Shown: positions 30,801-41,666, counted from the first letter of the stretch. The stretch: DNA of 64,000 nt from Lucinisca nassula (GCA_963580285.1 OY757010.1:63386406-63450405), one strand, 5' to 3'. Notes: a model not told the origin generated them from the sequence alone. A program made the numbers and translations.

Positions 30801-31790
30801 GAACAAAGTTTTGTTTTTACCTCTAATCTTACTTATCGCTACAGTGAAAGCCGGCATTAGTTCTTCTTCATCGCTAATTCTGCAAGCAGGCGTCTTATTG
30901 ACGTTTCTTTCCCAAATTGAGCCAATTGTGTCACGCAACACTATACAGTGTATTTCGATATTCGACTGTGACGGTTTTCGAAACTCAATGTATTGTGGCA
31001 TCATTCTACGTGTAGCTTCCAGTGTTTCCAGGGAGGAGACGCGCGAAAAACTTAGAGTACTTTAGGCTTAACAAGAACTGATTTTCCTGGTAAATAACAA
31101 AATTTACACTCACCGAAAAAAAAACAAAGGGAAGTGCTTTAGGACTCTGAATGACAGCAGGGCCGGTGTAGGCATTAAGGCTGGGGTTTTTTATCCCATA
31201 TAAAAATTGCAAATCTTCATAAAAACACAATACCGTAATGATCCTAAGCATTGGTACATATATGCATTAGCAAAAAGTGCAGACCCAGATCAGACTGCTC
31301 ATTAGGGTATATACTGTTTGCCATTCCGTTTGTACATTTTGGACGCCTTGCTGGATCGTGAAGCAAGTTTGTTAAAATTGTAGGAAAATTACAGCAAGTT
31401 GAAATGGTGCTCTAAATTTTAGGATTTTTACGGGGAAAATAAAACGGTCCTCAGTTTCACTAGATTAACGATAACAGCCACTTCAGCAATTGCAAGAAGA
31501 GAAAGAGTAAGCGATATGAATACAAGACTTCCAACGACACACAGTTTGTTGAATAATAAACAGAATTGGAAACAATGAATGCCTTGGGACGGTCATTATT
31601 CTACAAGCAGCAGTGATATAAGAATCGGATTTGTGCGTTTCCAACCCGAGGGTTCGCCGTGCTGGGCCCTATAAAAAATTCATTTTCTTGCACAACACAA
31701 CTGAAAGTTATTTTAATTGATTTAACATGTTATATTTTGCGCATTATACAAATGCAGTTTCCCTGGGTACACCAGGATAAGAATCTTACA
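30801..31790. other. unassigned; contains a family F half-palindrome at 31258-31350
   Basis: AGCAAAAAGTGCAGACCCAG...ACTGTTTGCCATTCCG is the dispersed family F motif. Overlapping frames on both strands at 30795-31065 look protein-like, but neither has a recognised domain. The rest is unrecognised. Confidence 0.35.
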
Positions 31791-31791
31791 T

Positions 31792-32168
31792 GAGTTAGGA
31801 AGCCTTCATGCGGACTAAACAAAACTAGTGTATACCGCGACAGAGGTAAGGGCGAGGATTATGGCCATGTAAAATCGATTTAAGCCCCTTAGTGGAATTC
31901 CTTCCACTGACCGTTCCAAGGCGGTTCTTCTGTGGCGGTTTATTTATGTTGTTGTTTGTTACTTACTGTGTATATCACTTGTGTTTTTTTTTTTATTTTG
32001 GATGGACATTTGGCCATTTTATGGGAAAGTAACTGTCCTTATGGCCTTCCTTTCTTTAGGTTTCCATTATGGTCGGGTCGCTTCATGTTTGTGTTTCTTT
32101 CCCTTTGGTGTCTTTGTTGGGTGGAGTAAGTTAATTGTATCGATTCCTGATCTTTGTTTTACTTCTAG
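31792..32168 (+). mobile_element. Penelope-like element, 3' tail copy
   Basis: From GAGTTAGGAAGCCTTCATGC through GTAAGGGCGAGGATTATGGC and CCGTTCCAAGGCGGTTCTTC to CTTTGTTTTACTTCTAG. The C-run of other copies is reduced to four C. Confidence 0.88.
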
Positions 32169-33417
32169 TTTACATAGGTGTGAGGAATGCGATTCCGAGG
32201 GATGGATTTTCCATCTATCCCTCATACCATGTAAGATTCTTTTTCTTGCATACCTTTCGTTTCTGAGCGTGGATTCTTAATAATGCAATCACTTCGGTAG
32301 CCGACGTCCGCCATACTATGGTGGCAATGGTGTGATGTTTACATACGTCACGTAACGTGCTGTGACGTCAACCTTTACGACGGTGCATACGAGTTCGTAT
32401 TCAACCATGCAGTGCAAATCAATCACGTGATAACATAATATCTATCCAAAGCTAAAACTACGGAATTCCTTATCTAGTGGGCAAGAACTAAATTTCTATC
32501 ACAGGCAAAACCAAACATTTCATCATTTGGTGTGTAAGAACAAATGATCCACATGGAGGAAGCCTAAGACATGTTGCTCAACAGTGAGTAGTAAAGCAGT
32601 GTATAGAGAAATCAATCATTCATGGTTTAATTGTTGAAGACACTTTGTTTTGACAAACACCATTGCGATGTCAGTACTGAAGCAAAATCATTCCTAAGAT
32701 CAAGGAGGGTCTAATCACAGACCATAAAACGTCGAGCTCCAACCATGTGAAAAAAATCAGGATCGATCTGTCACAGATTACAAAGCCCATGTTATGGTCA
32801 ACAGTAAAAGAAACTGGCATCGGGGCTTTAAATACCAATGAAACATTGGTCCTAGCTTTACCTAACTCAGCATTAAATCATTGCAGCAACTTAAAGAGTA
32901 ACACAACTATATATAGGCCTACTAATGAGCAAACACAATCACGGTTAAGAACTTAACGTCAATTTAAAGTCGGAGCAAGTAGATCACTAAGGTCCGGACT
33001 CAATCTGAAACAACATCGAGCTCCTAGCTTCAAAAGATGTGGCAAAGAGCCGTCCGATCGATGACCCGCTGTAAAAAAGTTTTCAGAAGAACGAACACTA
33101 TACGAATTATGAATAGATATTACTAAAACCAACGAACGTTAACGAGATGATAAACTTAATCACCAGTTTCTTGCATTTAGTCTGTCTACGTGTGTTTCCT
33201 CCACGCTTTACACTAAACTACCTCAAACTCATATGAAATGAAAACTTTATGGTTTAATTCAATGGATATTCCATGGAGAAGGTTCGCTCTATCTTGCATA
33301 CAATGAAAGAAATGTTGTTTTTTTTTACTTCCAAACAGCATGGAAATTACACATTATTGTCATATAATTAAGTGTGTGAAGCTCTCACCATTCAACTTGC
33401 CGATATTGACAAGAACT
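32169..33417. other. unassigned unique-looking sequence
   Basis: A CRE-like TACGTCACG and TGACGTCA pair lies near 32344-32372. Frames are short and without motif. No repeat family is recognised over 1.2 kb, one of the longer unannotated stretches. Confidence 0.35.
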
Positions 33418-33690
33418 GCATTGGAAGTTGGAACGGTCAGTAAAAAGTTTTTACTGGGGGTTGGGGTGGGGCTTAAATCGATTTTCGTGGACACAGTCCT
33501 CGTCATTGTTTCTGTCGTGGTTGAGATAAAACAGTCAGTCGGTATGAAGGGTTTCTAACTCATCAAACTGTCACAGAATCTGAAATCCGACCCGTTAGCA
33601 TGCAATTAAAGAGGAAAGCAAGGTTATCAACCGTGATTCGGTTAACTACCATGCATGCAGTTTGTCGTATAATATTTATGCTATAAATGG
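33418..33690 (-). mobile_element. Penelope-like element, internally deleted
   Basis: The tail part (GGAACGGTCAGTAAAAAG to TATGAAGGGTTTCTAACTCA) joins directly to the ORF C-terminus (TCACAGAATCTGAAATCC to GTCGTATAATATTTATG). About 200 bp of tail between them is missing. Confidence 0.75.
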
Positions 33691-33699
33691 ACAGGATTA

Positions 33700-33785
33700 G
33701 ACCCTCTAAGCGATTTGCGGTCGGTTTCAGCTTTGCGTAGAAGCATCATGCAGCCCAATCTATTTCTTCAAGTACCGATTGGTGG
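33700..33785 (-). repeat. SIR-E fragment
   Basis: CCTCTAAGCGATTTGCGGTC, GGTTTCAGCTTTGCGTAGAA and AATCTATTTCTTCAAGTACC are minus-strand SIR-E 5' blocks. Confidence 0.7.
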
Positions 33786-33941
33786 GGGCAGTAGAATGTT
33801 ATATATGTTTTCTTAATATGTTGCATAATCAGATTGTGAGTGCTCACATCGAAGGTGATCGAGCCAAAGAAGTTCGAGTATGTTTTTTTATAACAGTAAT
33901 TTATGTCTTGAGCAAACATAAGAATAATATGTGCCCTTGTT

Positions 33942-34284
33942 CATTACGAAAGCATGCCTCTACAAATACATTTTAATCTTTACCACTGAAAAATCGAAAA
34001 TTTTAAGATTAGAAATTGTGATATTTTTCTTATTTCTGCTCAAAATATAGCTTGTGGGTACACGTAAGAACCACCTCATCGAGGCGGTTCTAACGCGTAC
34101 CCACAATCTATAGCTTGTGGGTTCACGTTAGAACCACCTCATCGAGGCGGTTCTAACGCGTACCCAGAATCTATATTTTGGAGCAGAAATAAGAAAAATA
34201 AGGTTTACCCCTGTAAATCCAGTTTTACTATGTAAAAGTGGGGTTCAAGGGGTGTCAATATTATATTGGCTTGTTTTCGTGATG
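33942..34284 (+). mobile_element. MITE-A with duplicated central hairpin
   Basis: CATTACGAAAGCATGCCTCT to TTGGCTTGTTTTCGTGATG, about 60 bp longer than usual. The central palindrome (GTGGGTACACG...CGCGTACCCAC) is present twice in tandem at about 34048-34167. Both copies share the derived CGCG pair in the right arm, so the duplication happened within this copy. Confidence 0.9.
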
Positions 34285-34359
34285 GAATAATATGTGCCCT
34301 TGTTAACCCCACTTTCGCTGATATATTTTTTTGTTAATAGCGGATATTTACTTTTTTAG

Positions 34360-34455
34360 GTGGATACCAAAGGTATTTCATCGAGTATGTTTGTCACGAC
34401 CCGTGAAAATTACGATGTTTTCACTGGATGAAATACTTTTGGTGTTGTTTTTTTA
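34360..34455. repeat. short foldback repeat
   Basis: ACCAAAGGTATTTCATC at 34366-34382 is nearly complementary to GATGAAATACTTTTGGT at 34427-34443, with TTTTTTTAG-like flanks on both sides. Confidence 0.55.
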
Positions 34456-34892
34456 GAAACGAAGTAAAGTTTCTTTGTATTTTAATCGAAGAACAAACCA
34501 AAAGAACAAGTGGCACGGGCTGCTACTGTGAAACTAATATGGTCATGTTATTTTTCACAACGTATCATATATATTAAACATTTTTATTTGTTTCAGATAC
34601 ATGTATGCACCGATGTCACTGCCTAGTATAAAATAATCAAGGATATTTAGAACTGAGAACTGACTTGTTAATGTGGTGATATTTTCACAATGCTTAGCCC
34701 GCATTATGTTATTATGATTTTGAATCTGTCTTTTTTTTTTTTTAAAAAAAAAAAAATGTTACGTTAATGCATTGACATTAATAACTGTCATTAAAACTAA
34801 TGTACTGTAATAAGCTTATACTTCTGTGAAGCTGTTTTGATATATTACCAAACCAAATATAGTGACATGAAGGCGGGTTAAACGGCTTAGTA
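34456..34892. other. unassigned
   Basis: AT-rich with an adjacent T-run and A-run at 34730-34755. Nothing else. Confidence 0.35.
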
Positions 34893-34940
34893 CTTAAATA
34901 TGTTTTTTTTTTTATACAATATTTTCATGTCGACGACTTT

Positions 34941-35196
34941 CATTACGAAAACACGCCTATACCAATACATTGCAACCTTTATTGCCGAAAAGATGAAAAA
35001 ATGTTATATTTTTCTTATTTCTGCTCAAAATATAGATTGTGGGTACTCGTTAGAACCGCCTCATCGAGTCTTACATGCACAATCTTTATCTTAGAGCAGA
35101 AATAAGAAAAATAAGGTTCACCCCTGCAAACCCCAGTTTTACTATATAAAAGTGGGGTTCGATGGGTCAAAATTATATAGGCGTGTTTTCGTGATG
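34941..35196 (+). mobile_element. MITE-A flanked by 45-48 bp direct repeats
   Basis: CATTACGAAAACACGCCTAT to ATAGGCGTGTTTTCGTGATG. The right palindrome arm is degenerate (CATCGAGTCTTACATGCACA). It is flanked by direct repeats at 34893-34940 and 35200-35244 (CTTAAATATG..., ...TGTCGACGACTTT), far longer than a normal target duplication. Confidence 0.9.
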
Positions 35197-35318
35197 GTCC
35201 TTAAATATGGATTTTTTATACAATATTTTCGTGTCGACGACTTTATACTAAAATATAATTTTGCTTTTAAACCTTCTTGATGCCGACGGGTTTATACATG
35301 AAGGTAAAGAGGATCTTA

Positions 35319-36695
35319 CGAGGACTGTTCAAATATAAATGCTAGTAGAACGTTTTCTATGTACTGATGTTCAAATCACCTGAAAATAAATATCACAGCG
35401 TAGAAAAACATTTTACCTATACATTGATACCAAACATGTTAAATTCCGTGCACTTTAGTCATGTATATCGTTCGATAAACACTGTCTACTCTTGTATACT
35501 AATACAAAACATGGTTGGAAGAAGGCCGGAGTACGCCGATGAAATACGGTCCTATATTAAGAATCGTTGTATCATTGGTATACGGTGCAAAGACATTTTT
35601 GATGAAATATGTTCGGTTTATGGGCATAATGAATTGTATTTTCCGACAGTTTTTCGCTGGTGTAAGAAATTCAGCTGAAAGCTAGGCTCAACAGAAGATG
35701 CACCACATGATCGTCGGCCGAAAAGAGCAACATCTGCCAAGATGGTTGCTAGAGTGAAAGAAATAGTTGCTACCGATGCACGATACACTACTAGGCATAT
35801 AGCTAGTATGGTTGGCATCTCATTAAGAGCAGCTCATACAATTCTGAAACGGGATTTGAAAATGAGAAAGATCTGTGCTAAATGGAATCCCCTTCTGTCC
35901 ACAGATGAGCAGAAAAAAAGATACGCGTTCAGTGCGCCAAGAAGTTGCTTAAAAAGTTTCCAAATTACAATGCACGGTCTTTCGTTAATGTCGTCACAGG
36001 TGACGAGACATGGGTTCACTTTTTTGAGCCAAAACGAAAGATCCAGAACAAAATATGGGCAACAAGGTATTGCAAAAGACAATGCATTGCAAAGCGGACC
36101 ATGAGCGCCAAGAAGGTAATGTATGCCATATTCTTTTCAAATCAGGGCCCTGCTATTCAGGTTGCTGTGCCTAAAGGCAAATCTGTAAATGCGACGTTTT
36201 ACAAGAATAAAGTTCTTCGAAAATTGAAGAAGTATTTCAAAGAACGAAGACCCGCAACTGGTTTGGCCTATGTCAGATTGCTACATGACAATGCGTCATC
36301 GCACAAGGCGTGCATTGTGCAAGACTATCTGAAGCAGGAAAAGATTGTTGAACTCCCTCACCCCCCCCCCCCCCGTATTTCCATGACCTTGCCCCGTGTG
36401 GCCTTTTTTTTTTTTGTTCCCGCGGCTGAAAAAATACCTTTCTGGTCGAAAATTTGTACAGCGCAAACACCTCGGTTCTGCAATATTCCAGTGCCTTCAT
36501 AGTATACCTCGAAAAGACTACCAAAATGCATTCAATGATTGGATCAGAAGACTGAAAGTTTGTATATCTGTTAAAGGGGAATACTTTGAGGGGACAAAGG
36601 GGAGTACTTTGAGAGGACAAAATAAATTTTTCATCGAATTCTATCACGGAATCATTTTTATGTGCATAGTTGCATTCATATTTGAACAGTCCTCG
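35319..36695 (+). mobile_element. full-length mariner element with TIRs and TA target duplication
   Basis: The left TIR CGAGGACTGTTCAAATATAA and the right TIR (complement CGAGGACTGTTCAAATATGA) differ at one base over about 24 bp. TA lies immediately outside both ends (35317-35318, 36696-36697). Length is 1377 bp, normal for mariner. It encodes one broken transposase. Confidence 0.93.
35511..36690 (+). pseudogene. mariner transposase pseudogene
   Basis: N-terminal helix-turn-helix MVGRRPEYADEIRSYIKNRC, then a TGA stop (35676). It continues with DARYTTRHIASMVGIS, then a frameshift near 35940. First catalytic Asp context TGDETWVHFFEPKRK, second LLHDNASSHKA. The third region is broken by expanded C (36359-36374) and T (36403-36415) runs. 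In the frame that restores DLAPC the next residue is Gly where mariners have the third catalytic Asp. C-terminal blocks LFPRLKKYLSGRKF and IPRKDYQNAFNDWIRRL confirm the mariner (DD34D) family. It acts in the nucleus on its own TIRs when intact; here it is inactive. Confidence 0.92.
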
Positions 36696-36699
36696 TACA

Positions 36700-36813
36700 C
36701 GAGTGTTCATGTATTATTGAATTTAATAAACGAGTTGAGGAAAAATGATAAAATGCGAGCATTTTATCATTTTTCCTCAACTCGTTTATTAAATTCACTA
36801 ATACATGAGCACG
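36700..36813. repeat. long palindrome abutting the mariner
   Basis: Arms of about 55 bp: CGAGTGTTCATGTATTATTG...AAAATG and CATTTTATC...ACTAATACATGAGCACG around a GCGAGC centre. It begins 3 bp after the mariner's TA. It is possibly a small foldback MITE next to, or interrupted by, the mariner. Confidence 0.8.
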
Positions 36814-37824
36814 AATGCAATATTCTATTTATCATATAATATTTAAAACGCATTTTATTCACGATTGTTTACAAAAATATCAATTTTCCGCCGTTACTAA
36901 ACGCGACGTCGTTAATGCCGGGAACGTTTCACCGAGTGGGTTGAGGCTATATTTTCGGTATCCGCCGAAAAAAAGAAAGAAATTCCTTTTAAATTATATA
37001 ACTGATTAGTAGGCCTACACTTACCATGCTAACGGTAATACAGTAACATAGTAGTGCGCAGCAAATTACGTCACAAATGACGTCGCAACTGTAAGTTTAA
37101 AAACAAAAACAAATCGCCATTTTAAATACAGAATTTCTGCAGTTCAAAGAATGCTTTTAAGGTATTTTACAGAATGTTTTATGCTAATTTGAAGACCATT
37201 TTAATTTTAAAGGCTCTTAGTGTCATTCATCAAGCTACTGCTGTGTAGCAGTCGTTCGCGGTGGTTGTTTCCGTTAAAATTCAAGACGACAATTTTTGGG
37301 GACATGTTTCCCTCCCACAGATTTCTTCCGCACAATTTCCAGCTCCTCATAAGTGAAGGTATCTGTTCGTTTAATGTTGTTGGCAAGACCTTATTGTTTC
37401 AAATGTTGGGACATCCCTGCTGTGCTTGAAAGCAACGTCCTTCACAATGCTTCCCAATCGTGAGTGAACTTCTTTTAAAAAGTATTTTGTTTTTCATTTT
37501 TCATGCTTGCCACGAAATATCAGACTTTTCTCAAAATCTATTGTTATCCCTGTCTAGGTCTAGAAGTCGGGTTAACATTGCTTCTTGTGATTTTTCTGCG
37601 GCCATTTTGAAGCTTATGGAGTACGGCATTAACGTTCTTTCGCTATAGTAACAGAGTGGAGCAGTGCCAATATGGAAAGGCAGTGCCAAAAATCCATATT
37701 ATATGGATTTTTGGCCCCGTCACGTGACTGTGCCATCAAAATAGCGAAAAAATGAGCCTGTATTGAAAGATTCTAATGTAATTTTCCTATAGAAGGTATG
37801 TAATAAACTTCTGTACACCATGTT
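36814..37824. other. unassigned unique-looking sequence
   Basis: CpG-containing, with ACGTCACAAATGACGTCG at 37068-37085 and several short frames without motif. A small hairpin (CAAAAATCCATATTATATGG) is at 37687-37715. It might include host exons but I cannot support one. Confidence 0.35.
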
Positions 37825-38075
37825 AACAATACCGTGTAATGAACACTCTCTAAACCCCACTTTACATGCAGAAAACTGGGATTTACGGGGGTATTCATAA
37901 TTTTCCTTATTATTGGTGTAAGTCATAGTTTGTGTGAACTCGTTAGAATCACCTCAACGAGGCGATTCTAACGAGCACCCACAACCTATATTTGAAGTTA
38001 CAATGTGTTAAATATCACAAACTGTCATAATCGATATATGAAGAATGTCACAAGGATGTGTTATTATAATGACAA
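37825..38075 (-). mobile_element. MITE-B, diverged
   Basis: GTGTAATGAACACTCTCTAA at the left, small hairpin ACCCCACTTTACATGC, and a palindrome with GAATCACCTC/GAGGCGATTC arms. The GTGTTATTATAATG end matches MITE-B TTATCGTAATG loosely. Confidence 0.75.
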
Positions 38076-38149
38076 TACTGCCTTGAGTGCAAGTCCGTGT
38101 TACGAGCATCTCGAACCCATAAAACCAAAGACAATTTTGTAGAAAAGGC

Positions 38150-38540
38150 AGAGACTCTGTTCTAGGGTTTGCCAGTCCAACTGGTGCAGCAATGAAGAGT
38201 CAGTCACGTGTTGTCCTGTTCCAATCATTCATGGTCCAGCTGCACAATTTCAATTTTACGGGTCTGTGCCATGATAAGGGGATCCCACACAACTAAGGCA
38301 TATTCTAGCTTGGGGCCTACAAGGGTTTATTATAACATTTTTTTCCGATTTAAGGGGTCTTCGTTTTATGTTATGTCTTAAAATTCCGAGTGACTTACAT
38401 GTATTTGCATTGGTTGCCTCTCGGTCTACATGCGTGTTCCAGCTGAGGTTACTGGAGATACCCACCCCAAGTACCTTGCTCTACTGACAACCCTCAGGAC
38501 CTGTCCCTGAAGTATATACTGTGTGCCAAGTATTGTCAAC
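38150..38540 (-). pseudogene. non-LTR retrotransposon RT C-terminal relic (Jockey/CR1-like group)
   Basis: Minus frame from 38540: LRVVSRARYLGVGISSNLSW, NTHVDREATNANTCKSLGIL, RHNIKRR. After a frameshift come LVGPKLEYALVVWDP, then KIEIVQLDHE and, near 38165, VGLANPRT. Blocks of the type YLGV.I..LSWN.H, LGFL.RN, LVRP.LEYA..VWDP and KIE.VQ are the thumb and post-RT region of Jockey/CR1-like LINEs. No endonuclease, palm or A-tail is seen. Confidence 0.8.
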
Positions 38541-38600
38541 TAAATAAATATTTAATCGCATTTACTTAGTCATATACATAAATGTTTGATATTTAACATG

Positions 38601-38949
38601 CAGTAGAACTTCGATGGCTCGAAAACCGATGGCTCGTTTACCATGGCTGAGTCGTACCCATTCTTGAGTCCCGAGGGAATTATGTACATAAGAAATAGGG
38701 AGGGTAAAAATTAGGATATTTTCGTCTTTTATCTCGCAAGTGTATGCTGTGTGTACTCATTAGAATCGCCTCGATGAGGCTATTCTAATGAGTACACACA
38801 GCATACATTTTTCATTATAGAACACAGAATGCGATGTCCTAAAGTATGTCGTTATGCCTCCTGGCAGTAGCCCGCAGTGGGTCGAACTACCCCTGTCTCG
38901 AACAGATTTTCATGGTCTCAAAGGTGTTCGAGCCATTGAAGTTCGACTG
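38601..38949. mobile_element. MITE with CAGT termini and an internal covarying hairpin
   Basis: The left end CAGTAGAACTTCGATGGCTC and right end (complement CAGTCGAACTTCAATGGCTC) bound 349 bp. CAGT termini suggest a Tc1-type non-autonomous element. Inside, 38742-38810 is a hairpin of the MITE-A/B central type with matching changes in both arms. A related right end occurs near 54585-54640 (TGTCTCGAAC...AAAGGTGTTCGA). Confidence 0.8.
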
Positions 38950-39282
38950 CAAATTACTAAGCAGAAAATGCATGACTTTGTTTCAGATTTGCGCACCAAT
39001 GCTTATGTCATCATCTCTTTTTAATAATACTCTCATTATATCGTGACTCAGAATGAAACGAAAGCCAACCATTGGCCCAAGAAGTACTATTCTTGGATAC
39101 CAAAAAAACGAGTCCATTGGAGTATATCATCATGCCAAATATAAATGAAACCCACCGAAGGGTTTTATAAACGTTGCCGCAAAATCTTTGACCCTAGTTC
39201 CATAAGCATCCATGCAACGTACTTTACTAACATTGAGGCGTGCATAAGCACACATTTTATGATGCGAGACGAAACGCTTACT
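38950..39282. other. unassigned
   Basis: No recognised family. Confidence 0.3.
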
Positions 39283-39561
39283 CATCACGAAAACACGCCT
39301 ATATAACTTTGAGCCCCTTGAACCCTATTTTTATATAGTAAAACTGGGTATTCCGGGGGTATACCTTATTTTTCTTATTTCTGCTCTAAAATATAGATTG
39401 AAGGTACTCGTGAGAACCGCCTCGATGAGGCGGTTCTAACGATTGCCCACAATCTATATTTTGAGCAGAAATAAGAAAAATATCACAATTTTTCATGTTA
39501 AAATTTTCATTTTTTCGGTGATAAGGTGGCAATGTATTTGTATAGGCGTGTTTGCGTAATG
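39283..39561 (-). mobile_element. MITE-A copy, well preserved
   Basis: CATCACGAAAACACGCCTAT to TATAGGCGTGTTTGCGTAATG, with AACCGCCTCGATGAGGCGGT at the centre and ACCCTATTTTTATATAGTAA as the small hairpin. Confidence 0.92.
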
Positions 39562-40600
39562 TTGTCAGCTTGACATACGCTTCTCAGATCGACGTCCGCG
39601 TCAAAAGAGTCATATGGAGAAAAGTTCATCTTATTTATTAGAAAGGGGGGGTGCCTATTTGGGGCTTTTTTGGACCCCTACCAAATCTTTTTATTTCTGG
39701 CAGATGAATAGCCCATCATAAGTGCATTATTATGGTATACCTCTTTTAGTGCACAAGTATCCGTTTTTTCGAGCTACAGGCCTTTCAAAGTGGGTGGGGT
39801 AACTTAGCATGTCACTATAGTATATTTTTAAAGTTAATTTTGGTTATTATTTGTGTGTTATTTTACCAATTTTTCTCCTTAAGCAGACAGAGGGATGTCT
39901 GAAATGATATTTAGGCACATTTTTCAAAACAATATTGCAAGTTTTGAAGATTAAATGTATTTACCAAACGTTAAGATACATTTGCTTATTTTTACTCTTA
40001 ATCATTAAATATTTTAAAATGTTTGGTAATATAGGGGACAAACAATGGTGATTCTTGGTCAATACTAGTATTTTTATCAGCACAATTAAAAGCAGTGTAG
40101 AACCGGTGGATTTAGGCTACATTTTATGGTTCAGTGAACTCAGAATTGACAATAGGTGGGGTAATTCAGACGATGAGTACAGTTACTTTCCCACCAACTT
40201 ACAAATACCTCATAGTGATGATGTGTATTTAATGCCAGCAAGATTATTCATTCGCTGATCTGGGTACCATATTCTATACCGCCTTTAGGTATTGTTTTGT
40301 AACCTCAGATTTACCTTAACACCTGACAATCTATCTTTATAACCCTACCTTGGGTATTGTTTTGTAACATTAGATGTACTTTTACACCTGACAATCTATC
40401 TTAATAACCCTACCTTTGGTATTGTTTTGTAACATCAGATGTACCTTTACACCTGACAATTTATCTTTATAACCCTACCTTGGGTATTGTTTTGTAACAT
40501 CAGATGTACTTTTACACCTGACAATCTATCTTTATAAGCCTATCTAAGGTACTGTTTTGTAACATCAGATGCACCGTTACACCTGACAATCCAATATATA

Positions 40601-40768
40601 ATAGAAGCCTCCGTGGTGCAGTGGTTACGCTACTCGCCTTGTAAACCAGAGATCGCAGGATCGATCCCGGGCTTTTCCAGACTTTCGGATGAGTCTTTAA
40701 ACCGAGGTCCCGTCTCCGTATGACCTTAGCTGTTGGTGGGACGTAAAACTAAAACTCACTCACTCACT
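40601..40768 (+). repeat. SINE-M, complete, first copy in minisatellite
   Basis: GCCTCCGTGGTGCAGTGGTT (A-box), GGATCGATCCCGG (B-box), TTTCGGATGAGTCTTTAAAC, CTGTTGGTGGGACGT and (ACTC)n. It is flanked by CCAATATATA (40591-40600) and CCAGTATATA (40769-40778), a 10-bp target duplication with one difference. Confidence 0.93.
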
Positions 40769-41361
40769 CCAGTATATAACCCTACCTTGGGTATTGCTTT
40801 GTAACATCAGATGTACCTTTACACCTGTCAATCTATCTTTATACCCTACCTTGGGTATTGTTTTGTAACATCAGATGTACCTTTACACCTGACAATCTAT
40901 CTATATAACCCTACCTTGGGTATTGCTTTCTAACATCAAATGTACCTTTACACTTGACAATCTATCTCTATTAGCCTATCTAAGGTACTGTTTTGTAACA
41001 TCAGATGTACCTTTACACCTGACAATCTATCTTTATAACCCTACCTTGGGTATTGCTTTCCAACATCAGATGTACCTTAACACCTGACAATCTATCTTTA
41101 TAAGCCTATCTAAGGTACTGTTTTGTAACCTCAAATGTACCTTTACCCACGATAATGTATCTTTGTTACCCTACCTTGGGTATTGCTTTGTAACCTCAGA
41201 TTTACTTTTACACCTGACAATCTATCTTTATAACCCTACCTTGGGTATTGTTTTGTAACATCAGATGTACTTTTACACCTGACAATCTATCTTTATAAGC
41301 CTATCTAAGGTACTGTTTTGAAACATCAGATGCACCGTTACACCTGACAATCCAATATATA

Positions 41362-41529
41362 ATAGAAGCCTCCGTGGTGCAGTGGTTACGCTACTCGCCT
41401 TGTAAACCAGAGATCGCAGGATCGATCCCGGGCTTCTCCAGACTTTCGGATGAGTCTTTAAACCGAGGTCCCGTCTCCGTATGACCTTAGCTGTTGGTGG
41501 GACGTAAAACTAAAACTCACTCACTCACT
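41362..41529 (+). repeat. SINE-M, complete, second copy in minisatellite
   Basis: Nearly identical to the copy 761 bp upstream and at the same place in the same variant unit (CCAATATATA on both sides). It is therefore best read as a product of array duplication, not of a second insertion. Confidence 0.93.
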
Positions 41530-41666
41530 CCAATATATAACCCTACCTTGGGTATTGCTTTGTAACATCAGATGTACCTTTACACCTGACAATCTATCTT
41601 TATACCCTACCTTGGGAATTGTTTTGTAACATCAGATGTACCTTTACACCTGACAATCTATCTATA

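Larger units (their letters stand above)
40289..41665 (+). repeat. 65-bp minisatellite, left arm
   Basis: Unit GGTATTGTTTTGTAACATCA, GATGTACCTTTACACCTGAC, AATCTATCTTTATAACCCTA, CC; anchor spacing 40289 to 40354 is 65 bp. Two alternating variants occur (..AACCCTACCTTGG and ..AGCCTATCTAAGG), which suggests higher-order duplication. It is interrupted by SINEs at 40601 and 41362. Confidence 0.92.

Noticed and set aside
30795..31065. overlapping frames on both strands looking like coding sequence
   Set aside because: No domain, no splice-site support that favours either strand, and lengths expected by chance.
32340..32375. paired CRE-like sites as a promoter
   Set aside because: TGACGTCA-like motifs occur, but no gene or TATA element follows at a plausible distance.
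34730..34755. T-run followed by A-run as a terminator or hairpin
   Set aside because: Low-complexity homopolymers in AT-rich DNA with no transcription unit next to them.
36273..36710. 145-codon minus-strand open frame
   Set aside because: It is antisense to the mariner transposase.
40289..41665. CRISPR-like regular repeats
   Set aside because: The 65-bp units are contiguous without variable spacers and lie in a eukaryotic transposon arm: a minisatellite.
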